From positions 1 through 16,494 of the forward strand of contig JBKHDD010000110.1 in the NCBI GenBank assembly GCA_046541515.1: a DNA stretch of 16,494 nt, in the 5' to 3' direction. Numbering within the stretch: the stretch's first letter is position 1; each line of letters begins with the position of its first letter. The notes beneath the pieces were generated by a model. The model saw only the letters and a program-made list of their open reading frames with translations. It had not been told where the DNA came from and ran no database searches. The DNA is from CAYFVR01 sp046541515 (lineage in GTDB: Bacteria; Desulfobacterota; Desulfobacteria; Desulfobacterales; Desulfococcaceae). The position numbers and the translations under genes are program-made. Of the stretch, positions 6,571-14,634 are shown in pieces.

Positions 6571-6760
6571 TTTTTAAAGTGGGCAGGGCCCTTCCCCGGA
6601 TTGGGCGGCGAGCCGACTAAAGGCTGTTTCGGAAATGTGGGCTTTCGGCGAAGGGGTTTATCGAAATTTCCGTAAATTTTTGAAATGTCAACGGTTTCCG
6701 AATTTTTCGGCGGTGGATGGGAATTGACGGCCCAAGCGGACCCGAATTCGGGAAAAGCCG

Positions 6761-6789
6761 TTGACAAATTTTGCCGGCTTCACTAAAAA
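6761..6789 (+). promoter_or_regulatory. sigma70-type promoter for the TonB operon
   Basis: A consensus -35 TTGACA (6761-6766), 17-nt spacer and -10 TAAAAA (6784-6789). It is the best promoter match in the window and points at the DUF3450-TtpC-ExbBD-TonB genes. A start near 6796 would leave an untranslated leader of about 260 nt. No Fur-box-like palindrome was noticed over it. Confidence 0.6.
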
Positions 6790-7055
6790 TGCGGTCCAAC
6801 GCGGAATAAGAAATTCCGCTCATAACACGAGGCGATCCAAACATCCCTGGCCGCGAAGAAACCGCCGGAACGAATCCGGCAGATGCTTTGAGGCCTTTTT
6901 TGTTTTCGGGCGAAACGTTTTTTTCCGATGGCGGGCAATCCGGCCGGGGAGACGATGCATTCGCCGCCCGCCCGAGCCAAGGGAACGCCCTGCGGGGCAA
7001 CGGCGTTCGGAAGATTCACGCGAGCGTCTCCAACATCCAAACCGAAAGGACATCC

Positions 7056-7856
7056 ATGGGACGAACCTTGCGCCCATTTCGCTGGAAAATTCCGCTTTTG
7101 GCCGCCGGCGCGCTTTGGCTATCCCTTGCCCCCGCCATCTGGGGCCAGAATGACCCCGATCCGGAAGGGGTTCGTCGGGAAGCGGTAGACGCCGTGGACA
7201 CCCGACGGGCCGTCCAGGAAAAATTGGATGATTGGGCGGCGGAAAAGACGGAGTTGTTCGCGGAGATGGACCGGATGGAGATGGAAATCCGCCGGCTGGA
7301 ATGGGAACGGCGGCAGACCGAAGCGTTTATCCGGGATCTTTCTCAAAAATCCGCCGATCTCTCCAATCAGGAGGCGGAAGCCGAGGCGTTGCGAGACCGG
7401 ATCGGACCGCTGCTGGATGAGACATTGGAAGGGCTTTCCGCCAGGGTGGCGGCCGACCTGCCCTTCGCCCGGGAGGAGCGGGCCGCGCGGCTGGAACAGG
7501 TCCGGCGCTCGCTGACCAATGCCGACGCGGACGCGGTGGGGCGGGCCGGCGCGTTGCTGGACGCCGTGACCGCCGAGGTGAAGGCGGGATACGCCGCCGG
7601 AGTGGATACGGCCGACATCGACGTGGACGGAGACGCCGTTCACGTCCACCGGCTCCATGTCGGCCGCCTTGGGCTATACGCCCTGAGTCCGGACAACCGG
7701 TCCGCCTGGCTGTGGAATCCGGAAGGCGGAGAATGGACCGCCATCCCCGAACATGCCTCGGCCCTCTCGGACGCCGCGCGGATCGGCGAGGGACATCGGT
7801 TGGCGGAGCTTGTGGCGTTGCCGGTGGCGCCGCCCGCGCTGGGGGAGGGAGAATGA
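7056..7856 (+). CDS. DUF3450 periplasmic coiled-coil protein
   Basis: A 266-aa protein. The N-terminus MGRTLRPFRWKIPLLAAG continues to a signal peptide with likely cleavage after IWGQ (about residue 28-32). Residues 40-115 are a long charged coiled coil, and the C-terminal domain contains AVHVHRLHVGRLGLYALS and AWLWNPEGGEW, the DUF3450 hallmark pattern. DUF3450 proteins are found as the first gene of TonB2-type operons followed by TtpC, ExbB, ExbD and TonB, exactly as here. The ATG at 7056 follows AAAGGA by 5-6 nt. The stop overlaps the next start (ATGA). Probable periplasmic partner of the TtpC-like protein; the molecular role is unproven. Confidence 0.82.
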   Translation: MGRTLRPFRWKIPLLAAGALWLSLAPAIWGQNDPDPEGVRREAVDAVDTRRAVQEKLDDWAAEKTELFAEMDRMEMEIRRLEWERRQTEAFIRDLSQKSADLSNQEAEAEALRDRIGPLLDETLEGLSARVAADLPFAREERAARLEQVRRSLTNADADAVGRAGALLDAVTAEVKAGYAAGVDTADIDVDGDAVHVHRLHVGRLGLYALSPDNRSAWLWNPEGGEWTAIPEHASALSDAARIGEGHRLAELVALPVAPPALGEGE

Positions 7857-9478
7857 AAGTGTCGGTTGGGAACCAGGGCCGAAAAAATCTCCCCAAGCCC
7901 CCCCTTATCGCCCCCCTTATCAAAGGGGGACTTTCCCAAGCCTCGGGGGCGCGAATGCATTTCCCTCCCTTTTCCAAAGGGAGGCCAGGGGGGATTTCTC
8001 CCGCAAAAACTTCCACCTGCGTATTTATTGAACTCGCGACACTTGCAGCGATCCTCGTCGCTACACTTTTCTTTTTTTCGCCAATCCCAACCCACGCCCA
8101 AACCGACGCCCGGACTTTCTCCGAAGTCGCGGAGGAGATTCGCCAAGACCTGGAAGCCGCGCGGTCGGAAGTCGCCGAAACCGAGGCGGATATCCAGCGC
8201 CAGCGGGCGGCGGTCGAGGCGGCCGCGGCGGAATTGCGAAACCGGCTGGAAGCGGAACGGGCCGCGCTCGCCGATGCGCGGGAGCGGATGGCGGCGGCGC
8301 GGGCCGCGCGGGACGAAAAGGCCGGGGCGGTGCGGGAAGGGGACGGCGATCTGGCCTCGCTGGAGGCGCTGATGCGGGAGACGGCCGGAGATTGGCTGTC
8401 GCTTTTTCGCCAGTCCCCCTTCTCCGCCGAAGCCCCGGAGCGGCTGGCGGAATTGGAGCGGATTCACGAGCAAAAGGGGTTCCGCTTCGGCGACCTGACC
8501 GCCCTGCTGGAGCTGGGGTTTTCAGACATCGCCGAAGGCGCGCGGATCGTCCGGCGGGAGGGGGAAATCGTCGGACGGGACGGTTCGCCGGTTTCGGCCG
8601 AAATCCTCCGGCTGGGCCATCTCGCCGCAATCTATCGCGGAGAAAACGGAATCGGCTATCTGCTGCCCGGCGCGGACGGCAGCCGTCTGTTGGCCTCGGG
8701 CAAACCAAGCGTTTGGGTCCGCCGAAATTTGAACCAGGCCATGGAATCCAACCTCGCCGAGGCGAAGGTCGCGGCCTATCTGGACATCACCGGCGGTGGC
8801 GCGGTTCGCCAACTGGCCCGGGACTCCGACCTCTGGGAGCGGGTCCGGGAGGGCGGCTTTCTGATCTGGCCGATCCTGCTGGTGGGCGCGGTCTCGTTTT
8901 TGTTGACCATCGAGCGGATCATCTTCCTCGGCCGGGTTCGCCAGAACACCGATCACCTGATGACCCGGGTCACCGCCATGGTGGACGACGGCAATTTCGA
9001 CGGCGCGGTGGCGGCCACCGATTCCCAGACCGGGCGACCCACGGCCAACGTGCTCCGGGCCGGGCTGAGCCAGCGGAACCAGCCCCGGGACATCGTGGAA
9101 AGCCGGTTAAACGAGGCCATCCTTCGGGAAATGCCCCGGCTGGAGCGGTTTCTGCCGGCGCTTAAAGTTCTGGCCGCCATCGCGCCGCTGCTGGGCCTTC
9201 TGGGGACGGTGACCGGCATGATCAACACGTTTCAGGTCATCACGGTCCACGGCACCGGGGATCCCCGCCTCATGGCCGGGGGGATCAGCGAGGCGCTCAT
9301 CACCACCCAGCTCGGGCTGGCGGTGGCGATTCCCATTCTGGTGATTTCCGCGTTGCTGGGCCGCCGGGCCCAGACCATCGCCGCCGACATGGAGGAAAAG
9401 GCCATGGCGCTCATGGCCGCGTTGCTTCGCAACCATTTGCAAAACGGGTTGGAAACCGTGCGAGAGGCGGCCCCATGA
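7853..9478 (+). CDS. ttpC: TtpC-like MotA/TolQ/ExbB protein with periplasmic coiled coil
   Basis: A 541-aa protein. The start at ATG 7853 overlaps the DUF3450 stop (ATGA) and has GGGAGGGAG upstream. Residues about 10-53 are encoded by a palindromic repeat (7881-8010). A signal-like hydrophobic stretch LATLAAILVATLFFF and THAQT follow. Then come a coiled coil (about 90-160), a periplasmic domain, and the C-terminal proton-channel domain with three membrane helices: IWPILLVGAVSFLLTIERII (about 336), LAAIAPLLGLLGTVTGMINT (about 440) and TTQLGLAVAIPILVISALL (about 482). This is the layout of Vibrio TtpC, the extra ExbB-like subunit of TonB2 systems. The repeat-derived N-region makes the export signal unusually long. 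Confidence 0.83.
   Translation: MKVSVGNQGRKNLPKPPLIAPLIKGGLSQASGARMHFPPFSKGRPGGISPAKTSTCVFIELATLAAILVATLFFFSPIPTHAQTDARTFSEVAEEIRQDLEAARSEVAETEADIQRQRAAVEAAAAELRNRLEAERAALADARERMAAARAARDEKAGAVREGDGDLASLEALMRETAGDWLSLFRQSPFSAEAPERLAELERIHEQKGFRFGDLTALLELGFSDIAEGARIVRREGEIVGRDGSPVSAEILRLGHLAAIYRGENGIGYLLPGADGSRLLASGKPSVWVRRNLNQAMESNLAEAKVAAYLDITGGGAVRQLARDSDLWERVREGGFLIWPILLVGAVSFLLTIERIIFLGRVRQNTDHLMTRVTAMVDDGNFDGAVAATDSQTGRPTANVLRAGLSQRNQPRDIVESRLNEAILREMPRLERFLPALKVLAAIAPLLGLLGTVTGMINTFQVITVHGTGDPRLMAGGISEALITTQLGLAVAIPILVISALLGRRAQTIAADMEEKAMALMAALLRNHLQNGLETVREAAP
7881..8010. repeat. composite palindromic repeat read in frame inside the ttpC-like gene
   Basis: Two back-to-back hairpin units: CCCCCTT/AAGGGGG (7912-7929) with an ATCA loop, and CCTCCCTTT/AAAGGGAGG (7964-7984) with a TCC loop. 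The outer ends AAAAAATCTCCCC and GGGGGGATTTCTCC are imperfect inverted copies. The right unit, reverse complemented, closely resembles 5611-5645. The translated segment (PPLIAPLIKGGL, FPPFSKGRPGG) is what such repeats typically give when read as protein. The frame is open throughout from the overlapping ATG at 7853. Confidence 0.65.
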
Positions 9479-10116
9479 ACCCGCTTTTGGAATCGTGGGC
9501 CGCCTTGTGGGATTACCTCCGGACCGGCGGGCCGGTGATGATTCCGCTGGTGGCGCTCTCGCTTTGGATGTGGCATCTGATCGTCTTGCAGGGCATCCGA
9601 ACCTGGCACGCGGGCCGGCGTCGCCTGGCCGCGGCCGACGCCATCGCCCGGTTGGAGACGGGGGAGGCGGTGGTTTCCGACGAAGATGGCGCGGGGCCGA
9701 TGGACGGTCCCCGGGTGGCGGCGCTGGTCGACTTTCTGGCCCGTCGCCGCAGGGACCCGGAAACCGACCGGATTCTCTGGGACGTGGCCGTCCGGCGGCA
9801 ACTGCCCGGCCTGAGCCGGAATTTGACCGCCATCCTCACCCTGGCCGCCGCCGCGCCGCTGCTGGGCCTGCTCGGGACGGTCACCGGCATGGTGGAAACC
9901 TTCCGGACCATCGGCCTGCAGGGCGCGGGCAATCCCCAGGCCCTCGCCTCGGGCATTCAGGAGGCGCTCGTCACCACCCAGACCGGACTGTTGGTGGCCA
10001 TTCCGGGAATGCTCGCCGGACAAATCCTCCGCAAACGGGTCCGAAACCTCCGGGCCGATCTGGTGGCGTTTCATCAGGCGGTGGACCGCTGGCTGGAAGG
10101 GGGACGCCATGCGTAG
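9475..10116 (+). CDS. exbB: ExbB-type proton-channel subunit (MotA/TolQ/ExbB)
   Basis: A 213-aa inner-membrane protein. Its ATG overlaps the TtpC-like stop by 4 nt. Three membrane helices are visible: MIPLVALSLWMWHLIVL (about 22-40), LTLAAAAPLLGLLGTVTGMV (about 120-142) and TTQTGLLVAIPGMLAGQIL (about 164-184). The GLLGTVTGM motif and the TTQTGLL helix are the MotA/TolQ/ExbB core. It lacks the long periplasmic extension of its neighbour, so this is the channel-forming ExbB2 equivalent. It should assemble with ExbD as a proton-driven motor energising TonB. The gene overlaps exbD by 8 nt. Confidence 0.9.
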   Translation: MNPLLESWAALWDYLRTGGPVMIPLVALSLWMWHLIVLQGIRTWHAGRRRLAAADAIARLETGEAVVSDEDGAGPMDGPRVAALVDFLARRRRDPETDRILWDVAVRRQLPGLSRNLTAILTLAAAAPLLGLLGTVTGMVETFRTIGLQGAGNPQALASGIQEALVTTQTGLLVAIPGMLAGQILRKRVRNLRADLVAFHQAVDRWLEGGRHA

Positions 10117-10534
10117 GTTCCAAAGCCGCTTCCGGCTGGAGGCGGACGATCCCGGCGAGGCCGAGATCAACATGGCCCCGCTTATCGACATGATTTTCAT
10201 CCTGCTGATCTTCTTTCTGGTGACCGCCAGCTTCGTGCGGGAGAGCGGCGTGGAGGTGGAGCGGCCCGTGGCGGCATCCGCCGCGGCAAGGGAGAAGCCG
10301 GGCCTGCGGATCGCCGTGACGCAAGAAGGCGAGATTTTTATGGATCGTCAAGGGGTGGATATGCGGAGTTTGCGCGGCCGGGTGGAGCTGTTTTTGATGG
10401 AAAATCCAGGCGGCGGCGTCTTGATCGAAGCCGACGCGGGCAGCCGCACCGGGCGGCTGGTTTCGGTGCTGGATCAGGTGCGGCTGGCCGGCGCGGAGCA
10501 TGTGGCCGTGGCGGCCCGGTCGGAACGGCCGTGA
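10109..10534 (+). CDS. exbD: ExbD-type biopolymer transport protein
   Basis: A 141-aa protein with one N-terminal membrane helix, INMAPLIDMIFILLIFFLVT (about residues 20-40), containing the conserved proton-carrying Asp27. A periplasmic ExbD/TolR domain follows, with a beta-strand-rich pattern ending ADAGSRTGRLVSVLDQVRLAGAE-like, trimmed here. It works as a dimer within the ExbB pentamer, coupling the proton gradient to TonB movement. It overlaps exbB by 8 nt and tonB by 4 nt (GTGA), indicating translational coupling. Typical length for the family. Confidence 0.92.
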   Translation: MRRFQSRFRLEADDPGEAEINMAPLIDMIFILLIFFLVTASFVRESGVEVERPVAASAAAREKPGLRIAVTQEGEIFMDRQGVDMRSLRGRVELFLMENPGGGVLIEADAGSRTGRLVSVLDQVRLAGAEHVAVAARSERP

Positions 10535-11400
10535 TTCTCTCTCTCCACGAAAGCCGGCGGAACCTGCTGGCCGCGGCGACGGCGGTCCTGGTCAATCTGA
10601 TGATTCTGGGGCTGGCGCCCTTGTTGCTGCGGCCGGACCGGACCCCGCCGGAGGAGATCGAACCGCCGGTGCGGCTCCAGTTGCCGTCCATGGACGAAGC
10701 GTCGCCGTCTCCGGAACCGGCGCTCCCGCCGAGCCCCCCGGAGATCGAGCCCCCCGCGCCGGAGCCGGAGACCGTCCCGCCCCCGCCCGAACCGCTCCCG
10801 CCGGAAGTGGACGTTCCGGAACCGCCGCCGGAGCCGGTTCCGGCCCCGCCCCCCACGCCCGTGCCGGAGCCGCCGCCCCCGGAACTTCCCGCGCCCACGG
10901 TGGAGACCGCGCCGCCCCCGCCGGTGAAATTGCCGACCTCCCGGGTCCCCGTTCGCGTCCGTCCCCGGGTGGCCGAGGCGCCCGTTCCCCCCAGCGCGGC
11001 GCCGCCTCGGCCGTCCCCCGCGCCGCAAGCGGCGGCGCCGAAACGTTCCGCCCCGGCGGCTTCGTCCGGGCCGTCCAAACCGGCACAGGCCCCGGCCCGG
11101 CGGGGCCCGTACACGGCCGGAGAAGTGGACGATCCCCCCTCCGTGGTCCGTCGCCGGCGGCCGGCCTATCCCTTCCTGGCGCGGCGTCGCGGCGTGGAAG
11201 GCGTGGTCCGGGTGCGGTTTCTGGTGGGCCGGAACGGGCGGGTCCGGAATCTGGAAATTTTGCAAGCCGATCCCTCCGGCGTGTTCGAGGAGGCGGTGCG
11301 GGAGGCCATTCTCCGCTGGAGATTCCGCCCCGGCCGCCAAGACGGCCGGGCCGTGGAAACGCTGGTGGAGTTGCCCGTCCGGTTTGAACTGGACGAATAG
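10531..11400 (+). CDS. tonB: TonB energy-transducing protein
   Basis: A 289-aa protein with GTG start overlapping the exbD stop. One N-terminal membrane anchor (about residues 10-33) is followed by a Pro/Glu-rich linker of about 120 residues (dense PEP, PPPEP, PPP units) that would span the periplasm. A basic, Pro/Ala-rich stretch follows, then a C-terminal TonB domain from about residue 205 (YPFLARRRGVEGVVRVRF, then EAVREAILRWRFRPGR). The domain binds TonB boxes of outer-membrane receptors. Receptor and cargo are not in this window. The high C/G content of the linker makes long antisense open frames here, which are spurious. Confidence 0.92.
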   Translation: MILSLHESRRNLLAAATAVLVNLMILGLAPLLLRPDRTPPEEIEPPVRLQLPSMDEASPSPEPALPPSPPEIEPPAPEPETVPPPPEPLPPEVDVPEPPPEPVPAPPPTPVPEPPPPELPAPTVETAPPPPVKLPTSRVPVRVRPRVAEAPVPPSAAPPRPSPAPQAAAPKRSAPAASSGPSKPAQAPARRGPYTAGEVDDPPSVVRRRRPAYPFLARRRGVEGVVRVRFLVGRNGRVRNLEILQADPSGVFEEAVREAILRWRFRPGRQDGRAVETLVELPVRFELDE

Positions 11401-11571
11401 GATCGGATCGATGACGGCGACGAAACGCTGGTTTCGCGGAATTCTCCCTCGGTTTTGCCATGAACCAGGCGCCCCGAATTCCGCCCAAAGCATTCACGCG
11501 GCCCGAAGCCGAGGCCGCCGTAACGGCGCTATCGCGCGCGTGAAACGCCAAACGTGATTCGCGAGGATTCC

Positions 11572-14163
11572 ATGACCCGACGGATCGTCCTTTTCGCCCT
11601 TTTCCTCGCCGTCGCTTCCATCGCGACGGCCGCGCCCTGTCCCGATCCCGAACCGTTGCCCCACGATGTGGGAACGGCGCTGGCCTCGGTCCGCCAAACG
11701 CTTGCCGCCGGGCGGCCGGGGAAGGCGCTGTCGAAACTCGACGCGGCCATGGCCGGGGCGGGGGCCCTGCGCCATCCCTACCCGTCGCTGTTGCGGGGAC
11801 AAATCCTGCTGTCCATGGGGCGGCCGGCCGAAGCGGAAACGGCGTTGATGGAAGCCCTGAAGCGGGATCCGTGCGCCGAGGCGGGCTGGCGGAATCTGGC
11901 GGCGGCCCGCCATGCCCAACATCGGCCGGGTCCGGCGGCGGAAGCCACGGAACGGGCGCTTGAGCTGTCGGATGACTTGGACGGCGAATTGCGCTATCAG
12001 GCCGCCGGGTTTCACTTGGCCGCCGGAAATCCCGGCCGTGCGATTTCCCACTTGGAACCACTGGCCCGCCGGAAGCGCCCGCGGGCGGAATGGCTTTCTT
12101 CCCTGGGCGACGCCTACGAGCAGGCGGGGCGGATGGAAAATGCGGCCGACGCCTATGCGCGGGCGGTCCGGATCCGCGGGGCCGCCGAAAACCGATACCG
12201 GGCCGGGCGGGCCTGGCTGGCCGCCGGAAAGCCCGGGAAAGCGGCCGAGGCCCTGGCCCCGCTGGCGAGGATGGAGAAGGGGAGGGCGGAATGGTTTTTG
12301 GCCCTGGGCCACGCCATGGAGCGGATCGGGAAAAAGAGCCAGGCGGGCGACGCCTTCGCCCGGGCGTTCCAAGCGAGCGGCGACTTCGACGCCGGGTTGC
12401 GGGCCGCGCTTCTTTGGCTGGAAGGAGAGAATCGGGACGGGGCGGTTCCCCTGTTGCGGGAATTGGCAAAGCGAAAAAAGCTGTCCACTGATCGCGCTCG
12501 AAATCTCGGCGGCGCGTTGGCGCAAGCGGGGCTTCCGGGGGAAGCGGCCCGGGTTCAGGCTCGGGTGGCGGGGCGGACCGGCATGGCCTCGGATCGGTAT
12601 TCGGCCGCGTTGCTGTTTTTGAACGCGGACCAGGCCCGGGACGCGCTGCCGCTGCTGGAGGCGCTGGCGAAAACCGACCGGCCGAAAACCGATTGGCTGG
12701 GGACGCTGGCGGCGACCTTGGAAAAACTGGATCAACCCGGGGAAGCGGCGGCGGCCTGGGCCCGGGCCTTTCGGCGAACCGCCAACCCGGATCATGCTCT
12801 GCGGGCGGCGGCGCTCCATCGCAAGGCTGGGAAGAACGGGAACGCGCTTGAGATTCTGGCGGAGTTGCCCGAGGACGCGGAAATTCCGGAGGAATGGGGA
12901 ACCCTCCGCGCCGATTTGCTGGCCGCCGAGGGGCGGTTTGCGGAGGCGGCCCGGGCGCTGGAGACGCGGCCGGATTTCGGGAAACGGCCGACCCTTCGCC
13001 ATCGGGCCGCGACCTTTTGGGAACGGTCTGGGCGGTCGGAAAAAGCGGCGGCCTTGCTGCGATCCCTGGCCGATCGACCCGACGCCAAACCGGAATGGCG
13101 ATCCGATCTGGCCCGGCTGCTGGTCCGGACCGGGGCGACGGAGGAGGCCGAGGCGCTGATGGCCGGGGACGATGGGGCGGCCGACGCCGGGTCTTCGACG
13201 GAAATGATGGAAGTCCGGGTCGATTGGCTTTTGGAAACCGAACGAACGGCGGAAGCGCTGCCGCTTCTTCGAAAACTGGCCCAGCAACCGGGAGCGGCCC
13301 CGCAATGGCGGATTGCGTTGGCGGAAACCCTGCTGGAAACGGGAGACCCGGACGCGGCGGTGGAAGCGGCCGAGGCCGTGGAGGGGTCCGAGAGCGATGC
13401 GCTTTCCCCCGCCGAAATCCACCGACTGACCGCCTTTTGGCTTCGGTTGGATCGTCCCTCGGAAGCGCTTTCGGTTCTGGAGGCCGGATTGGAGGCGGGC
13501 AATTCCGCCGAATCCCACGAATTTCTCCGGGTCCGGGCATTGGCGGCGTTGGAGCGTTGGGAAGCGGTTGACGCCGTTTTGGCCCGGCTGCGGGAACGTC
13601 GGCCGGACGATCCGTCGGTTTGGACGCTTTGCGCGAGAATAGGCGTCCAACGGGGGCGTTTTCAAGAGGCCGCCGCCGACTTGGCCCTGGCCTATCGCCT
13701 TTCCCCGCCGCCCCGGGAAGAGTGGCGCCGGCTGGGCGATTTGTACGCCCGCGCCGGCGTGCATCGGAAAGCGGCGGAGACCTACCAACGGGCGTTTGGG
13801 GATTCGCCGGTCGCGGCGGAGTTGGATCTGTTGGCGAAAACCTGGAAACAGGCCCGGGATTTGGACGCGGCGCGAAAGGCCGCCGAAGCGGCGGCCGTGT
13901 CCGAACCGACCCGGGCGCGGTGGGCCTTTGTGGGGAATTTATCGTTGGCCATGCGGGATTTCAAGGGCGCCCAAGAGGCCTTTGTTCGAGCGGCGGCGCT
14001 GGATGATCCCGACGGAGAAATGAGCTATTGGGCGGGTTACGCCGCCTGGCGGGAAGGGAATTTCGACGCCGCGAAAGCGTCCCTGGAACGGGCGATGATT
14101 CGGGCGGAGGAAAATGGCCGAATCATCGCAAAGGCGCGACAGCTGCTGAAGGTGATGGGGTGA
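11572..14163 (+). CDS. large periplasmic tetratricopeptide-repeat protein
   Basis: An 863-aa protein. MTRRIVLFALFLAVASIATA is a signal peptide, cleaved probably after TAA. Almost the whole mature part consists of TPR-like 34-residue helical repeats: A/G-rich helices with patterns such as GRPAEAETALMEALKRDP, GRMENAADAYARAVRI and GVHRKAAETYQRAFGDSP. ATG 11572 is preferred over GTG 11554 because of CGAGGA 5 nt upstream. TonB2-type operons commonly end with a TPR gene, thought to help the complex. Here it follows tonB after a 171-bp gap with no visible terminator, so it is probably in the same operon. It could act as a periplasmic scaffold. Repeat number was not counted exactly. Confidence 0.85.
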   Translation: MTRRIVLFALFLAVASIATAAPCPDPEPLPHDVGTALASVRQTLAAGRPGKALSKLDAAMAGAGALRHPYPSLLRGQILLSMGRPAEAETALMEALKRDPCAEAGWRNLAAARHAQHRPGPAAEATERALELSDDLDGELRYQAAGFHLAAGNPGRAISHLEPLARRKRPRAEWLSSLGDAYEQAGRMENAADAYARAVRIRGAAENRYRAGRAWLAAGKPGKAAEALAPLARMEKGRAEWFLALGHAMERIGKKSQAGDAFARAFQASGDFDAGLRAALLWLEGENRDGAVPLLRELAKRKKLSTDRARNLGGALAQAGLPGEAARVQARVAGRTGMASDRYSAALLFLNADQARDALPLLEALAKTDRPKTDWLGTLAATLEKLDQPGEAAAAWARAFRRTANPDHALRAAALHRKAGKNGNALEILAELPEDAEIPEEWGTLRADLLAAEGRFAEAARALETRPDFGKRPTLRHRAATFWERSGRSEKAAALLRSLADRPDAKPEWRSDLARLLVRTGATEEAEALMAGDDGAADAGSSTEMMEVRVDWLLETERTAEALPLLRKLAQQPGAAPQWRIALAETLLETGDPDAAVEAAEAVEGSESDALSPAEIHRLTAFWLRLDRPSEALSVLEAGLEAGNSAESHEFLRVRALAALERWEAVDAVLARLRERRPDDPSVWTLCARIGVQRGRFQEAAADLALAYRLSPPPREEWRRLGDLYARAGVHRKAAETYQRAFGDSPVAAELDLLAKTWKQARDLDAARKAAEAAAVSEPTRARWAFVGNLSLAMRDFKGAQEAFVRAAALDDPDGEMSYWAGYAAWREGNFDAAKASLERAMIRAEENGRIIAKARQLLKVMG

Positions 14164-14221
14164 GGATTTTCATGTCTTATTTCACAAAAAAATTATTTTT
14201 CCACTTTTTAAAGTCTTTCAG

Positions 14222-14476
14222 TCAGATATTCAGGGCCTCGCCGTTATTCCGGCCTTTCACTCGATAAAAAATGTTGTATGGAAATCGAAACAATGGTCGC
14301 TTCCGGATAGGCCTTTTAAAAATCGGCATGGAAAGCGGAAAATGGGATAACTGATCCAGGGCGTATCGGAATTCTTCTACCAAGCCATCACCGAGACTCT
14401 CTGAAAATTGGTCGCAATGCTTTGCGGCCTTGAGGACTTCTTTACGGGCGAGGGGAAAAACCCTTACATTTTTCAA
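14222..14476 (-). CDS. RelE/ParE-family toxin, probably C-terminally shortened
   Basis: An 84-aa protein from TTG 14476, overlapping the antitoxin stop as TTGA. It has the RelE/ParE fold pattern: RVFPLARKEVLKAAKHC, then LGDGLVEEFRYALDQLSHFP, then RPLFRFPYNIFYRVKG. Family members normally continue after this strand with a segment like LAVAHxxRxPGYW of about 10-15 residues, which is absent; the frame stops at LNI. Full-length relatives are about 95-100 aa, so the C-terminal strand may be lost. It would target gyrase or ribosome-bound mRNA if active. AT-rich relative to its neighbours. Confidence 0.78.
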   Translation of the reverse strand: MKNVRVFPLARKEVLKAAKHCDQFSESLGDGLVEEFRYALDQLSHFPLSMPIFKRPIRKRPLFRFPYNIFYRVKGRNNGEALNI

Positions 14477-14631
14477 CGATTACGATTCCTCAGCTCTTCC
14501 AGCACTTTTTCGGCGGGAATGAGTTCTTCCAGACCGGCATCGACCCTTGCGATACGCCGCTCCACTTCCTCGATCCACAGTTGTTCGATGGCCGCTTCGT
14601 CGAATGATGCCTGTCCCTCCCTATCCTTCAT
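14473..14631 (-). CDS. addiction-module antitoxin, 52 aa
   Basis: A 52-aa protein, start MKDREGQASFDEAAIEQLW, then EEVERRIARVDAGLEELIP, then AEKVLEELRNRNR. The pattern WIEEVERRxxxxxAG...IPAEKVLEELR is that of small addiction-module antitoxins (TIGR02574-like) which precede RelE/ParE-type toxins. The stop overlaps the toxin start by 4 nt. It starts 3 nt after the nucleotidyltransferase stop, with only a weak Shine-Dalgarno, suggesting coupled translation. Very short genes like this are easily missed. Confidence 0.8.
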   Translation of the reverse strand: MKDREGQASFDEAAIEQLWIEEVERRIARVDAGLEELIPAEKVLEELRNRNR

Positions 14632-14634
14632 TGT

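Larger units (their letters stand above)
6319..7055. other. long intergenic and leader region before the TonB operon
   Basis: About 740 bp without a confident gene. Contents: the possible broken minus-strand gene at 6390-6570, a promoter at 6761-6789, and then about 260 nt of leader before the DUF3450 ATG. In the leader GCCGGA and TCCGGC (about 6864-6880) can form a hairpin, with a CCTTTTTTGTTTT tract about 16 nt further on. Open frames crossing the leader show no domain. Confidence 0.5.

Noticed and set aside
11411..11554. 47-codon plus frame between tonB and the TPR gene
   Set aside because: No good Shine-Dalgarno, Arg/Ala-biased, no resemblance to anything I know; treated as spacer.
10592..13788. 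Very long minus-strand open frames (982 and 764 codons) opposite tonB and the TPR gene
   Set aside because: They are Pro/Arg/Gly-rich frames created by the GC-rich codon bias and Pro/Glu repeats of the plus-strand genes; no domain is recognisable and the plus-strand products are clear.
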